From Anas platyrhynchos (Eukaryota; Chordata; Aves; Anseriformes; Anatidae): 64,000 bases of DNA. The notes under the pieces were generated by a model. That model worked only from the letters and a program-made list of their open reading frames with translations, was not told the origin of the DNA and did not search any database. The stretch's first letter is position 1, and every line of letters begins with the position of its first letter. The stretch spans positions 23,214,501-23,278,500 of the forward strand of contig NC_092593.1 in the NCBI RefSeq assembly GCF_047663525.1, written 5' to 3'. A program made the position numbers and the translations under genes. Of the stretch, positions 29,371 to 43,189 are shown piece by piece.

Positions 29371-32300
29371 CAGGGACTTTTTGGTTTTGTACACAGGGTC
29401 ACGGATCCTTCCAAGTAGTTGATGCACTTCACAGGTTACCACGGAAAAATTCCCAAGGCAGAGCTGCTCGTATGAAACCCGCAGCAACTGAAAGAAATGG
29501 GGTGCAGTTCCTTATTGCAGCAGTGACACCAAACGACCTTTTATACGGCAGGATGATCATTCATTTAAAAAAAAATAGGAACTAATATTTCTGCCAGCTT
29601 TTTTTTTTTTTTTTTTTTTGATAAGATACTACTTGAAGCAAAACAGAGTAAGATGTAGTAAAATTCATGGAAATTCATGTCAATAATTTTTTTTTTTTTT
29701 TTTTCAATCTGATCATTAAAAGCAAGTCAACTCCAAGCCAACTATTTTCAGCTGCTTTTAAGGAACATTTTACACCAAGTCTACTGCTAGTAGTCTGTTT
29801 CTAAACAAAAAATGCTCCTATATATGCAGCCAGAATAAGCTTATATGCTTATAAGCTGTCTTCTCAGAGCGCATGGTTCACATGCAAACTTCAGAAGACA
29901 GCTGTGTTTTCAGTTGCCTCCAAATTCGTCACATGCCCATGGGGCTGCTGGTTTGTCAGCCTTTTATTTTCTTAATGGTTTTGACATTTGTGCTAGTCAA
30001 CTTCAGGCCAGAGGAAAGTTTTCCACACTGGTGGCATGCTCCTGCACTACCAAACTGGAAAGAAAGATTCTCATTGATTTCGGTGGTTCTTGACCAGGCC
30101 GTTAGACCACACTAAGTCTTTTACAAAGAATGTTTTCAGGCCATATATTTTCCCGACTAAAGAAATACACGTGCCAGCATCGTAGCAGTGCACAGTTCTG
30201 TATCAGTCAAAATGACACAGCCTGAATATCTAGAGATTTACTTGCAAATTAAGATGAAACCTTACAACTCTTTTATGGTTGTCTGAATAAATTTGCTGGT
30301 ATGAACACAAACATATTCTGTTTAAAAAACTGGTACTTAGTATTAAGTGTAATTTCTGCTCACACAACAGGGACAGTTTAATGGCATCTCTCTTCCTCAC
30401 AACCAGTTTTTACTGTGTAAGATATTACTCCTTTGCAGTGTTCTGTCAGCAAGATACCCAGAGGAAGGAGATAATGCAAGTCATGTGCCAATTCCTGAAT
30501 AATTAAATAAAAATGCCTCCGATATACATGGGTGCACACATGAGACAAATAAATGATAGATAAGGTCTAAGATTCACTCATTTAATATCCCAAGAGTTGT
30601 CTCTCACACATGTTCAGTTTGATGCCTAACAGTTGGAAGCAGGTTTTAGGTTATGCAGATAGAGGTAAGAGCATGGGCTGTAATTCTCACCAGAGTCAGA
30701 ACAAAATCCTCCAGACTTGCCTCAGTAAATACCCAGCACCATATAATTTATCACAAACTATGAAAATATTATTTTCTGGCCTTATTTTCCTCCAAACATC
30801 ATTAGAAACCACAAAAAGACCATTCTATTTCAGTCTTATATTAATTTTTGCCTACTGACTATTGCTCAAAGAGCCACAGGCTACCAAGGGGATATGAACA
30901 ATATAATTTTGTTTATGTGTTCCCATTTTGCTTGAAACAGAATAAAAAGGAAGAACAAAAATATATGGAAGGCTTCCAAGGAGAAAGAAAATAAAAAAGT
31001 TGTTAAGTTACTGTTCATAGGCAGTATATGTGAGTGCATAGATTTGATATCCTTTGGCCGGGTAAGTGATAACAGAACATCACACATCTTTGAAAGCTGA
31101 GCTCAGGCAAGAAGCCAGGCCGGCTTTGGTATCTGACTGCCCAAGAAGAACAGAAAAAGTATGTGGTCATGTGCCAACACAGCACAGGGAACGCTTTGCT
31201 GAGGGTCAGACCAACTACTCTGGTTTATGGTATCAGCTGCATATACAAGTTTATTTTGAGCATCAAAGAACACAACAGTAAGCCAGAAAACAAAAAAATA
31301 TGCAACCCAATCACCACATTTTAATCTTCTTTTAAAAGTGTGCCATTTCCTCTGTTGGTAAAACCTGGAACAGTGGCTTACACATAAAACAGTACAGATT
31401 ATTAACAGAGTAAAATAGACTATTACCTCTTTTAAGAAAAATATTTGCAGGCAAAGTTACAAAATGGAAAGACCTCCTTGTAGTTTCAGCTATTTGTCTT
31501 TAACAGCTAATAAATCATACTTATGATATGTCCTGTACTGCTCCGTTAGCCTAAATTCCAGTAAATCCTGAGAACAGTTGCAAATCCCCGATGACCAAGG
31601 AGACAGAGGTATGGAGAGTAACCTCAAGTAAGACATGATAGTTACCAGGTTAGCATTAACAGGTGACTGAAGTGTAGGGGAAACTCCTTCTCTTGTTGAT
31701 ATATGGCTACCTACTTCTATATGTGAGTTGCTCAAACATAAGCATCTTTTTTTATTGCTTTTCCTAATGTCACTGAGCACTAATGTTTGCTAGGAGCCTT
31801 TGGCCAGGAAATCCCCCTGAAAGAAAGAGGTGAGTCAGTAACATTTGTGTTTTCTAATCATAATGACATCTGTTAGTCAAAACCACCCCCCAACATACCC
31901 CTACAAAGGGGCCCCATACTAATTCTGGGCAATACATAGGAAAATATCCTTCCCAGAGCCAGTGTTCTATTGTATTTTATTTTTATCAAAAATTAATTGC
32001 TGTTCTTGAGCCAGATGAGCAAAGTAACCCTCAGCTGGGCAAAATTTGAATCTTCTGTGACTTATATTAACACCTGTGTAGAGTGCTAAAATCTCGGATA
32101 GAGATACAGCCCTCAGAACTATTTGTGAACAGGACAAAATTTCCACAAGATTTCCTCTCTACTGAAAAAAATGGGCCACGGGCCCACAAAAGAGCTTTTC
32201 ATAAACATTTTTTTTCTTGTGTTCTTGTTTCCTGAAATGACAACAGCCCCTGGTGATAAACAGATTGAAAAACAAATGTGTAAGTAAACAAATACATGAA

Positions 32301-34981
32301 CTAATATAATATATATCAATCTATCAGACTTCCCACCACCTGGAAAACAAGTCTTTTAATTACCCTTCATCAGAGAGCATAATGTTGCAAACAATAAAAG
32401 AAATTTCTTTTTTTTTTTTTTTTTTTCTGGAGATCAGGGCATTTTTAGCCAGGATGGCATACCGTGCCTTACGAAAATACTAAGACGACTGTACTCAAGT
32501 TGTCTGGTCTCTGGCCTTACAGTGAAATCCCCAACCCATCAGAAAACGGGGATACAACGCACTGGGGTGCTTGCACCTCTGCCTAGCTCTGCGGAGAGCA
32601 AAGGCCTTTGCAATGGATTGATCGGTGCTCCTCTGGCTGTGCATAAAATTACAGCTGGATGAGAATTCAGTGGATCTGCTTCTGCTCAGCAAAAGGAGCC
32701 ATTCATTTTGCCTCTACAGCCTATGAAAGATGTCTGTGTCCCAGTAATATGATTTTTGTGACATTAGTATAGGAGTAGAACCTGAGAGCTAAGGCTTCCC
32801 AGCCATTACTCTTCATCTTGACTGTTGTGAGACACTAAATCTGCATTCCTAATGTCCCTTTTTATGTTTCTTTAACAAGTAAACTAGATTAAAGACAATA
32901 AAGTTTAGAGTGGTACTTGAAAATAGATAAAAATCTCACTAAATTTTTTAATGGCTACTGAAGATCAGATTTTGCCCAGTTACTGTTCAGATAATGGACA
33001 CAGCTTTTATTCCTGGCACTCGCTAGTATCAAATCCATATGTTAAGCATAGATATTGGAATAACTATTTTTAAAGCCCGCACATTTATGGATTTATAAAT
33101 TATGCCATTTATATATGGAGACATTTTCTTCAACACCTGAGCACATCAAATCCAAAGACAATTATCCAACAGTGTTAAAAGCCTGTCAATAAACCCCATC
33201 TATCTATCTCTTTAATAATTCATCTGAGTAAATGTGTGGTAAGTGATGTCAATGGGTTATCACACCTGTTTCCTCATGCTGGAGAAACTAGACCCCAAAA
33301 CATGTGCATACAAGGTGTCAATGTTCTGCAGTAAGTCCGTGATTTTGTAAAACTTTATAATTGTAACCAGCACTGCAACTTTCACTTTAATGTGACCAGG
33401 CAGCCAGTTCAAACAAAAAAAGGTACAGGACTGTTGAACACCCTTAATGTCACGTCTCACTCAAGAAATGGACCACCTGGTGCTTCTGGTTGCTTTTCAG
33501 AAATAGTACCAAATCAAATTGATTCAGTAATATGATTTGAGACATCACAGGTGTGAATTGTTAAAGCAAGAGCGACATGAGAAAAGGACCATCACAACTC
33601 TGGGGCTAATCATAAATGTGAAAACAAAAACAAAAATACCCTATCTGTATGTTGTCAGTATGATCCACAGTGCTGCTGCATCATCTGTGATCTCACCTAC
33701 CCCAGAGGCAGATGGTTGTGCTTTCAAAGGCAAACTGGAAGAGCACAGCTCTGCCCTGTTCTTCTGAAGTTTTTTCCTAAATAAAAAGTCTGTTGGATTT
33801 AATAAAAAGGTGATAGTATGTCTGGATTTTGTCAGCAGTGGTCACATCCAGGCTGGGACACCCACATCTGCAGTCACCACCAGCCTGCAATTCATTTCCT
33901 AAATCCCTTCATATAAGAAGTGGAGAAAAGAGAAGCATAAATGAACCCAGAGGTGAAACTGCCTACATCAACAGCCATGATAACCCGAGACTGTATTCTT
34001 GGGGCTGCATCAAAATGTGCTCTGTTTTTAAGGCAGTGTACCAGCCGTGTAGAGAGAGGGTCTCCCCCTCCACATAACCTGAACTGTCTTTCAGGTAAGA
34101 GGCCCTATGATCAAGCCAGTGATCAGAGCTCTGGAAGATTTTTTCTTCATTATCTCTGAAAGCAAATTTCTACTTTAGAATGACTAAAGGGCATTTGTTA
34201 GCTCACAGACAAATGCAGATGGTGATACACCACACTGGGTGGGGACCTAGTACTGAACTAGCCAAATCTTATGGTTATATAAAAAAAATAAATAAAAAGT
34301 CTATCCAGTTTTAAAGACCATTTGTTCTTTATCTAGGTTTTACTGTGGGAAAATTGATGCACTGGGCTATAGCATTTGTTCTGCAGCCTGGACAAGCCCA
34401 AAGTGAATACTGACACCCTAATGATAGTAATGGGGTCCTTATAGGAGAAACTGTGAAAGTGTTCTGACCTTCCATCATGCATAGCTCTGATTTTTGAATA
34501 TCATGAGGCTCCACTTGGAGATGGGCTCAGGGAGCTTAAGACAGGCGTGGAAGCTCTGGGGTGACTTAGTGACTGTGCATCTTGATAGCACTGTCGGAGG
34601 AAGGAAGAAATGTCTGAAATGTCACTCTGTTCTTCTGTGCATAACACCATGATGATGACAACTTTGTAGTTGAGCCTCCTAGAGGAAGATTGCATGGTCA
34701 GCGTTATAATTGACACCCCATGCTGCAGAGAGATCATCACTCATGCATTCTCATGCTGTTTCCAGACTGCAGCTATGCTGATAGTGCAGGCTGACTGACC
34801 ATCTGACCCATCAGTGTAAGTCTCCTGCACCAGAGCTGAGATATATTGGCAAGTCCAGGTATTCATTTTACTAAACAAATTTAATTTTGAGCTTCTGACT
34901 AAGAAGACTTCAGATTCTAACAACATTAGCCTTGTAACTTTTGCCAGCCTTTGGGGAATTAAGAGGAGATAATGAATTGGG

Positions 34982-35011
34982 CATGTCACACTTACATGTG
35001 TGACATGTAAG
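34982..35011 (+). repeat. Overlapping inverted repeats
   Basis: CATGTCACAC (34982-34991) pairs perfectly with GTGTGACATG (34998-35007) around a 6-base loop. CTTACATG (34991-34998) pairs with CATGTAAG (35004-35011) around a 5-base loop. The two stems share bases and cannot form together. Confidence 0.75.
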
Positions 35012-36198
35012 CTGGACTGGAGTTTAGCAAGCCTCTGCTTTTTGCACATTTATGGAAACTGAATCTGGCACATGTGGCTCAAAACACTTCTGAATGAGAC
35101 ATTCCATTTTCATGTCCCAGTGTTAAAAAAGCTTCAAAGTGCATATTCTTTGCAAAACATTCTGAAATCACTGCTGCACTGCTAAGTGAGCAATATTTGC
35201 TCACACAGCATACACATTTTATTTCTCTACTTGTCTCAAAAAGGACCAAAGGAGATGCCTGGTGCTTTTCTCACATCCTTCTACTGGTGCCAGAAAAAGA
35301 ATCTATCTGATCTCTGGAGGTATCCAGCCTCACCAGCTCATACCCACAATTAGAAGACCATATGTTTTTAATGTATATACATTCAAGTTGTTTCAGTCAT
35401 CATCATTTTTTTCTTTACCACTGTTGTACCCTGGGGAGAAACAATGTCAACTAAGAACTTCTACAGCTATAATGAAGGTAAGGCAAAGCTTTTCTTATTC
35501 CCTTTATGGAAAAAGACAGTGACTGTAAGTGGAATAGATTCAACATTTGAAGTTTATGTTACATCACATGCAGTGAATCAATTTTCGGCCTCCCTCAGAA
35601 ATACACCAGGACAATCCTGTATGGCCAGGCTACATGTTTAAACTGGAAGTGTTGAAAAAAAAATATCTAGAGAAAATCTTCTTATTTATGAGGCATACAG
35701 GGGGAATGATTCAGAAAAATAAAAATTCACTTCCCTGTAAGCTTTTTTAAAAAGGAGATTTCACATCTGGAGGCAAACAGGTTTATAAAATATGACTCAG
35801 CTCTGTAGCATTTTTCTGTAAAAACTGAAAGGTCCATACTGACAACAGATTGCTCTCTGAAGACTGAGTAATTGGGCCAAGCCAGTCACTACTCTTCTGC
35901 TGCAGTGAGTCATACAGTGCCTCCTGCATGAGAAGCTGTGAGCTGCGTCCTGTCCTGACTCAGCAGTGAGAGTGCTCACATGAGATCAGAGATGTTTGTG
36001 TCCCTGCTCTGGTGTGTTGGTCTGTGCAGAGCCCTCAGCCATGAAACCTCCTCACTAGAGCACTCCCCAAGGCTATGCAGGTAGAGTGGGATGGTTAGGA
36101 CTCCTGTGATTTCACAGTAAACTTTCTTCTCAGATGTTATACATACCTGTCGGAATTCTGTTTTGCAAGAGACTTGTACACATAGGACTGAGAAGGTG

Positions 36199-36199
<1 letters not shown>

Positions 36200-36228
<29 letters not shown>
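36200..36228 (+). repeat. Poly-T tract
   Basis: T homopolymer of 29 nt in intergenic DNA; simple sequence. Confidence 0.85.
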
Positions 36229-36230
<2 letters not shown>

Positions 36231-39200
36231 GTGGGTCTTGCTTTGTCTCTTCTATTTCTAAGATCTAGAAGGGGTTTTGGTTTTATCCCTGTGTGAAACA
36301 GTGACACATTTCTAATCTCAAAAATCTTTTGGGAGAAGGAAACCATTTCCTGCCCTGCTCTACAATTAATCACAGTACATCCCTCTTACAGTGTGCTACG
36401 GATAAATAATTCATTACAGCTGCCTCTTCCCCTCCATGCAGGGGAGGCAGTTGTGATCATTTCTACAGGAAAAAGAAGAAGAAAGTTGATTCTTTCTATG
36501 CTAGCCTCCAGAGAAGGATTCAGATCGTCTCACATAGTGTTAATAAACCTCCTCAGAATTTACCACACTTGTCCAGAAACTGAGCTCAATTGCAGCTCTT
36601 TAATTTTCCAGATAACATCTTTAGAGTTTGAGAAGACTTGCCTAAAAAGTGCCTACAGTCAAACTGTGAACAATTATTCTGACTTTTGTTGGCAAGATGG
36701 TTCAGGATTTTGCTGCAGTATGAGCTATACAAACATGAGGATGAACCTTTATGGCCATTGCTACCACCAGCTGGAGCCATGTTTGCTACTTTGACATTCC
36801 TGCAGATTTGATGATGCAACCATGATCCATGCTTAAAAAAAATTATATATATATAGTGTCTGATAAATTAGAGATTAAAAAAAGATGGACAAGAATGGAA
36901 GCAGTCTGTTATTACAGATTCAACCTCAGGCAGCCAAAGACAGAGTCAGCATGGCAGGGAAGCTGGAGGAAAGCAGCAGTGACCACGTGAGAGCGTGTGC
37001 AGGGAAAATCCAACTGCAGCTGCTGTCTCCCTGCTGGGAGCTCCTGCTTGCAGACCCCTCTGATTGGAGTTCTCATTTAAGAGTCCAAACCTGATCCCAT
37101 ATAACACCAACTATGTGGAACTATTGCTCTGAATCCACCACTTGCATGGAGAAATGTTCTCCATGTGCAGCTGAGGCCCTGCCAGGACCCACCACTGATG
37201 GGCCTGATAAGCCCCACTTGGGGCCCTCACCACACCCTGCCCAATGGCCCGGGACACCTATTTAAAGCTCAGACAAGGGTAATGCCCCTCTTTACCTAGA
37301 TAGGGCTTGTCTGTGCCCTCATCTATGGCTTGATGTCCCTGTCCCCATGGTAGTGCCTGGTGCCCTGGGCTAGGCCGTCTGTGGAGGCTCTGCCCTGTCA
37401 CCCCTTGCTGTGCCCTGACACCACCTACGGGCAGCCCCCAAATGGAGGCTCAGGTAAAGCTGGGAAGATCAAGACCTGCCTTCAAGATCTAGCTGTTTCT
37501 CAGCATAGGGGAAAATCTCCTCAGCAGCTGCTGTGAATGACAGCAATGTGCAGAAGCCTGGGGGCTGATGATGCCTCCAGTAAGGAAAAAAGTGAAGTGA
37601 GGATTTCTGAACAACTACTTTGATTCTTGCTCAGTGCAGCTGTGAGTATGACAGATGTGCTAAAACGGTCTTGGCACCCCTGAAAATCTGACCCTGCTGA
37701 ATAAAAGAAGGCAAGAAAGGAGGTGAGAAAGGGAGGAGAAAATGATTCATCTAATGGCTTTCATACACAGTTTGAGATCCCGTTTGCTTTCAGAAATGCT
37801 ATTTTTGTTCCTCTTAAAACTATGAAAACTCTTTCTGTCCTCATGTGGGTTGTTGGAAATGCATCAGCATTAATTGATTTGTGAATTAAGTATGCGGTGT
37901 CTTCCATAAGTGCAAAGTGGTTAGTGTTAATACTCTGGCTACTGTATTTTTATAGAAGCATGTTCCTAGAAGTTGTACCTTATTCTATTTGCACAACTAT
38001 TAGACCAAAGCTTGTATCTGCCTGGTGATAAAAATAAGGGAATACTGTGACCAACATGCAGTTAATATTTGTAATGTGAAGTCTATTGCAAAATACACCT
38101 GGACTTTCACGGGAACACCTTTATTCCCTGCTTAGTCATGAATTCTACTACAAGACATGCATGTCAGCTTCTCAAGGAAGTACACAGGAGCTGTGGAGAT
38201 CAAAGTTAGGCCTCAGGTTTGTCTTTGGGCTCCCACATAGAGTAATACCTCCTTTAACCCTGTGAGTAAACTCAGGACTTTGTGTGATTGAAAAACTTGG
38301 AATTTGGCTTGTACTTGGGTGATTTTGGCACCATTCATCACACTGAAAAACAGTGGATTGTGCAAAACAGTTGACAGGCAGATACTTGCATTAAAAGTAT
38401 ACCAAATGCCCTGTGAGATCTATTTGATCGCGTTAGTCTGGATCCATCTGTTTGTTTCTCCGTATGCTCTGCCAGGCTGCTTAGTGCACAGAGAACCTCT
38501 GGCATGAAGTTGTGCTAGAAACACCCTCCTGCTGGTGCCTGGCACTGGATGTGTTGGCAGGGAGGACATGCTCGAGTTTTCCTTCATTGCAGAGATTCCC
38601 AGCAGCCATAATAGCTTTTTAAAGACACTGACAGGCAGCATAATTCAGAGCAGCCCCCAGGATGCCCTAAGTTACACCAGAGGGGCAGCCTGGCAGCAGG
38701 CCAGGCGAGGAGAAGGCGTTTCAGTGCTGGTTTGTTTGCTGCCTCTAAATGAGAGGAATCCCGCACTACCACTTGGCCTATTCTCAAACACCAGCCATAC
38801 CACACAAGCAGTCTGTTTCAGAGATTTCACTCACCAGTGAAATTTCCGCACAATTCTCTTTCAGAAAGAACCATTCCTAATTGAATCTACAACTGTTAGC
38901 ACTCCTCCCGTGTTTTGGAAAGGCCTGAGTTGTTAGAAACCTGCTCCATGGAAATGAGAGCAGTAGTTTGGGCAGAGCTCCCCAGTCGTGTGCTGAGAAA
39001 GTGCTCTGAAGGGGTCTGTCAAGCAGCATGTGGCCTGAGGTGGTTGTCTTGGGATGAAGAAAGGTCGCTCAGCAGCACAGAACAGCTCTGTAGTATCCAC
39101 CACCACCTCTGTGGTGCTCTGAAGAGGAATTCTTGCTGTTGGTGTTTGGCACACAATGCCATTGCGTTCAATTGGATTTACCCTATGATGTGTTTCATGA

Positions 39201-39889
39201 ACTTGGGAACTGCAGCTCATGAAACTGAGCAGAATTCAAGTCTGGAGAAACTCAAACTCCTGCCCTTTCTGGGGATTTGTTCAATCTTACGTCCCATCAC
39301 ACAGATGCCAGCAATAGTGGGTGTGTTAAAATCTAAGCAGCTTAAAGCAAAAGACCGAAGTCTTTCATTGTCATCTCCCAGTTCCTCCTGTAAAAATATT
39401 CCCAACGATGCAATGCTATCTGCAAAGCTGGTATTTACAACGGCAGTTATTGGTATGTGCTATTGATAGCGGTGCTGTGCATTTTATTAAATATTAACAT
39501 GGAACAGAAAAGTGATGCAAATTAAATACGTATGTTACAAACTGCCCAAATAATATTAAATGAACTAATAAGAACAGTCTTGGGATTTTCTAGGTAGTAT
39601 ATTAATCTTTATTCAAATTTAATTTTAAATTGAGCATATATATACATATATATGACCTAGTCCTGCTTCCCTGGTGGACAGTTCAACCCTAGCAATTAAC
39701 GCTTTACCTGGTAAAGGCAGCCCATGTGGAGAGGTGAGCTATGAGAAAACTGTGCTTCATCTTCTGGGCACACCTATGAAAGGTGAGACCCTTAATAAGG
39801 GGTAATGGTTCTGCTGTAGCTGCTCCAGTTGAACTTCTGTAATAAAAAGCCCATGGATAGTCTAATTCTGTCTTTTGCTTTCCCTTGAA

Positions 39890-39923
39890 ATTCTATCTTA
39901 AAGTGCATTCTATCTTAAAGTGC
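39890..39923 (+). repeat. 17-bp tandem duplication
   Basis: Unit ATTCTATCTTAAAGTGC twice without mismatch, followed by a partial third copy (ATTCT). Confidence 0.9.
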
Positions 39924-42900
39924 ATTCTTCTCTGTGTTGAAATGAGAGCGATTAGCTCCTTGGGATCTGCTGTTATGCCTTTAAAATCTGTGAAAGCTGG
40001 GAAGCTTTCCATGGTATGAAGCAAGAATTACCAGAAAGAAGCTTATGAATGTGTGGCCAGCTGAAGAAACAATTTGCATGCGGGCCCTGCAGGAAGCCAG
40101 GCTCAGCAGGAGCGATTCCCTTCCTCAAAGAGCAAGGGGGAGGAGAGAGGCGTGTTGAATAGAGGTAAATGTGGTGATGGAATCAGCTTCATTTCTAATA
40201 CCTGTCATCACTAGAGATCTCCCTGGTGCATTTCCTAAGATACTCTGCATTCACGGTCCTTTCAGTGGGAGCAGGGAGGAGGATGGTTAATATAGAAACA
40301 AGAAACACCACCCCAATCTCCAGTCCCAGGGAAGGGAGCCTGAACACTTCTGTCCTGCCACACTTTGAAGGCATGGAGCATGCTCCATTCACAGCAGTTT
40401 TCTTCAAATTTTGGCTACTCGTTTGGATTTGTTGGTATATTTTTCTTCATATGTATTACTCAATACCTGCTGGATTCTTTCTGTAATTCTCTTCTCTGAG
40501 TTAGTTTGCATCATCCATCTCCATTTCCGGAGAGGAGCTGATTGTACCAAACTGAGCTCTACAGAGAAACCTTCTTTTCTGGGTAGGTGCTAACTTGCAT
40601 TTGGCCTAGCTCATACCTTGTTCACACTCAGGCTTACCAGGGCAACTTTTGCACCATTTTATTTTTGGCCTTCTCAGTACTCATAGTACTTAATTTAAAC
40701 TTAATTTAGACTGTTTTCATCTCTTAATGCAAGCCATTCAACTTCTCAAGGCTGCTCAGTTTCTGTAATTTTGGTGCTATTCAGTTTACAACTTTAACTA
40801 GAAATGTGGCTTTCATCAGCATTTTAAAATAATCAGTCCTCTTCACATCACTGATTTCAATCTTCAGTCCATTGTCCCTGTATATTTGCTTCAGTCCATG
40901 TCCCAGTATACATGTATTTTCTTCTGCTTTTGTTGCTGCTCTAATAGCACTCTTCCACTCCCATGTGAAGTGGAATTTATTTTTAGTAACAACGTTGAGT
41001 AATTAAATACTAATTGTCAGAGGATTTCAAGTACTTTGCAACATTAATACTGCCCTGTATCCATTTCACAGTTATCTTCTGGTATGTACTAGTAAACAAG
41101 ACTTGAAATCTTACCCTACCTAGACTGAAACATATCATTGTGTTATCTGTCCTTTCCAGTACAATAAGTCTATTTGATAAAATGAGGTATTCTTAAAGTA
41201 TAACTAAGTCTTTCACATCTCCATTACCTTCTCTGCAACCTGCATATTGGATTCATGATTTAATGTTACAGCATTTTTATAAACTTTGGATAGTCTTTAT
41301 ATCCAAAGACTAAGACTTATATCCAATTAAGACCAAGAAATTAATGGTGCTTTAAAGGCAAGATGTACATCTCAAAATGCAAAGTTTTGGAATGACATAT
41401 GGAATCTTAACTTGGGATGAAGAAAAGGCAGCTATACCCTTAACTGAGTTCCTTTAGTTATAACTTCATGTCCACAAGACACTTCAGGAAGCGTTTTCAT
41501 CTAGTACAATGAAAAGAACTTATTTGGTATGATCCATAAAGAAAGCACTTGTGATTCTTGGAACAGCCTCCTGTCAAATTCAGATCATTTTATACTCATG
41601 TTGCCTCTCCTCTTTGCTCATTTGTTTTAAAGGTCAAAAAATTAATGGTACAACTGATACACGCTCCAGGGATGTACAGCCATACCTAACATCTTTGTTC
41701 TTGTTCATTTCAGGGAAGAATTCTAACTTGCAATTAGTATGGCATGTTCAGGCAGTTAGAGGTTAACCTTTTTTCTACTTTCAGGCTCTAAACCGTATTT
41801 AGTCATTTCTGTTATCTCCAGAGAACTATTGGGATTAAATCCTCATGTGTGTTGTAGCTCCATATAGCTTGAGTGCCAGAGGAACTGAAGATGGATTGAG
41901 TTGCCTTTCTTGGCAGATCGTAGGGCTGGTTACAGCATTCCCAGTAGCTCTTTCTACACTGAATTTAAAAATGAAAAATACTGTGTTCCTTTCATCCAAA
42001 AAATGTGGAATAGCCTGAACTCACACCTTTCAGATCCTTAGATATTGCCTCTACATGTCATGTGAAGCAAGCTAGCTAAGCTGACTTTCCATCAATAGTA
42101 GAGAGTGCCTGTGACTGGGGACTTGTCTGATCCAGAGCACATTTAAAGGTCCTTTGATGTTCTACCGGTCCAGTGTAACCTTGCCCTGACTCCTCTCCAT
42201 AGGATCATAATCAAAGCTGTATACACATAATATAACACAAAGAGCTGCAAAGCATCTGCAATTATCCTTTCCTGTATACTTATTTTTCTACAAGTACAAA
42301 TCTGAAGTGCCTGCGATATTTCAGAATTCAGCCATGTTTATACTGCTGAAGGATTTGGCATCTGCCATGAGTTAAACAGCCAATGTCATTGCTCCCCAAG
42401 CATACGCTTTACTACTGTTTACTGGGTAGAGATGTGGCTAATAGTCAACCCAAGAATCCATCAAAATACTCAGAATTAGGATAAATATTCTCATCTATCA
42501 TGATATTGGCCAGCATTTCTTGCTACCATTTGACAGATTGCAGTTGTGTTTTCACTCCCCTTGTGATTATATTTCCAAGTGAAGAGAATTATTACACCGT
42601 GCCTAAGTATGCAGTTGTGTCTCAGATAACATTCCAATTGGACACGAATTTGAAGAGTTTTTTTTCTCAGACTGGTTTAACTAAGGAGATCAAGACTTAA
42701 GTCCCAAAACACCACTTTGTATGTCTTTCTAAGTTTCTATCCTCTACCCACTAAGCACTTTAAAGGAAAGTTCTTTTTCAATGATGTACAGCGACGATAC
42801 TCAGGCAGTTGAATCATAGGGAGACACGTAGAGCTTCTTTTGCTGATATTTGTACAACTGAGAATGCATATCACAATACACAAAGATGTCCTCCACCATT

Positions 42901-43189
42901 TTGTGCCTGCTTTTTATGAAGCATGAAATTGTGTGGTTATCACAGGGCTGCAGAGAAACCAGAGGCTGTGTGACCATGGCGTGAATTGGTGGCAATGTGC
43001 CATTTGTGGTTTATGGCCTGGAGCACCTACGGAGACCTGAGCAGCGTGGTTTCTCGGTCCCCCGCAGAACAGGAACCCAAGTGACTGACTGAAGGCTGTC
43101 TGACTTAGTGCATTTCCACATCCTGAAGGGTTTGTATTTCAGCTTTATTGCTATGCGTGGAGCTCCACAAGGTATCCCATGAGGCCGGC

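Larger units (their letters stand above)
29371..43180. other. HOXD1-MTX2 intergenic region
   Basis: About 13.8 kb of mainly AT-rich DNA with no supported gene. Contents worth noting: poly-T runs at 29601-29619, 29688-29704, 32408-32426 and 36200-36228; a stem-loop at 29838-29857; overlapping inverted repeats at 34982-35011; a CCAAT/TATTTAAA pair at 37241-37266; and a 17-bp perfect tandem duplication at 39890-39923. The short ORFs have no conserved domains. The interval marks the 3' edge of the Hox cluster. Confidence 0.5.

Noticed and set aside
29393..29399. miR-10 seed match (ACAGGGT) after HOXD1
   Set aside because: It lies about 45 nt beyond the AATAAA at 29344, probably outside the mature transcript.
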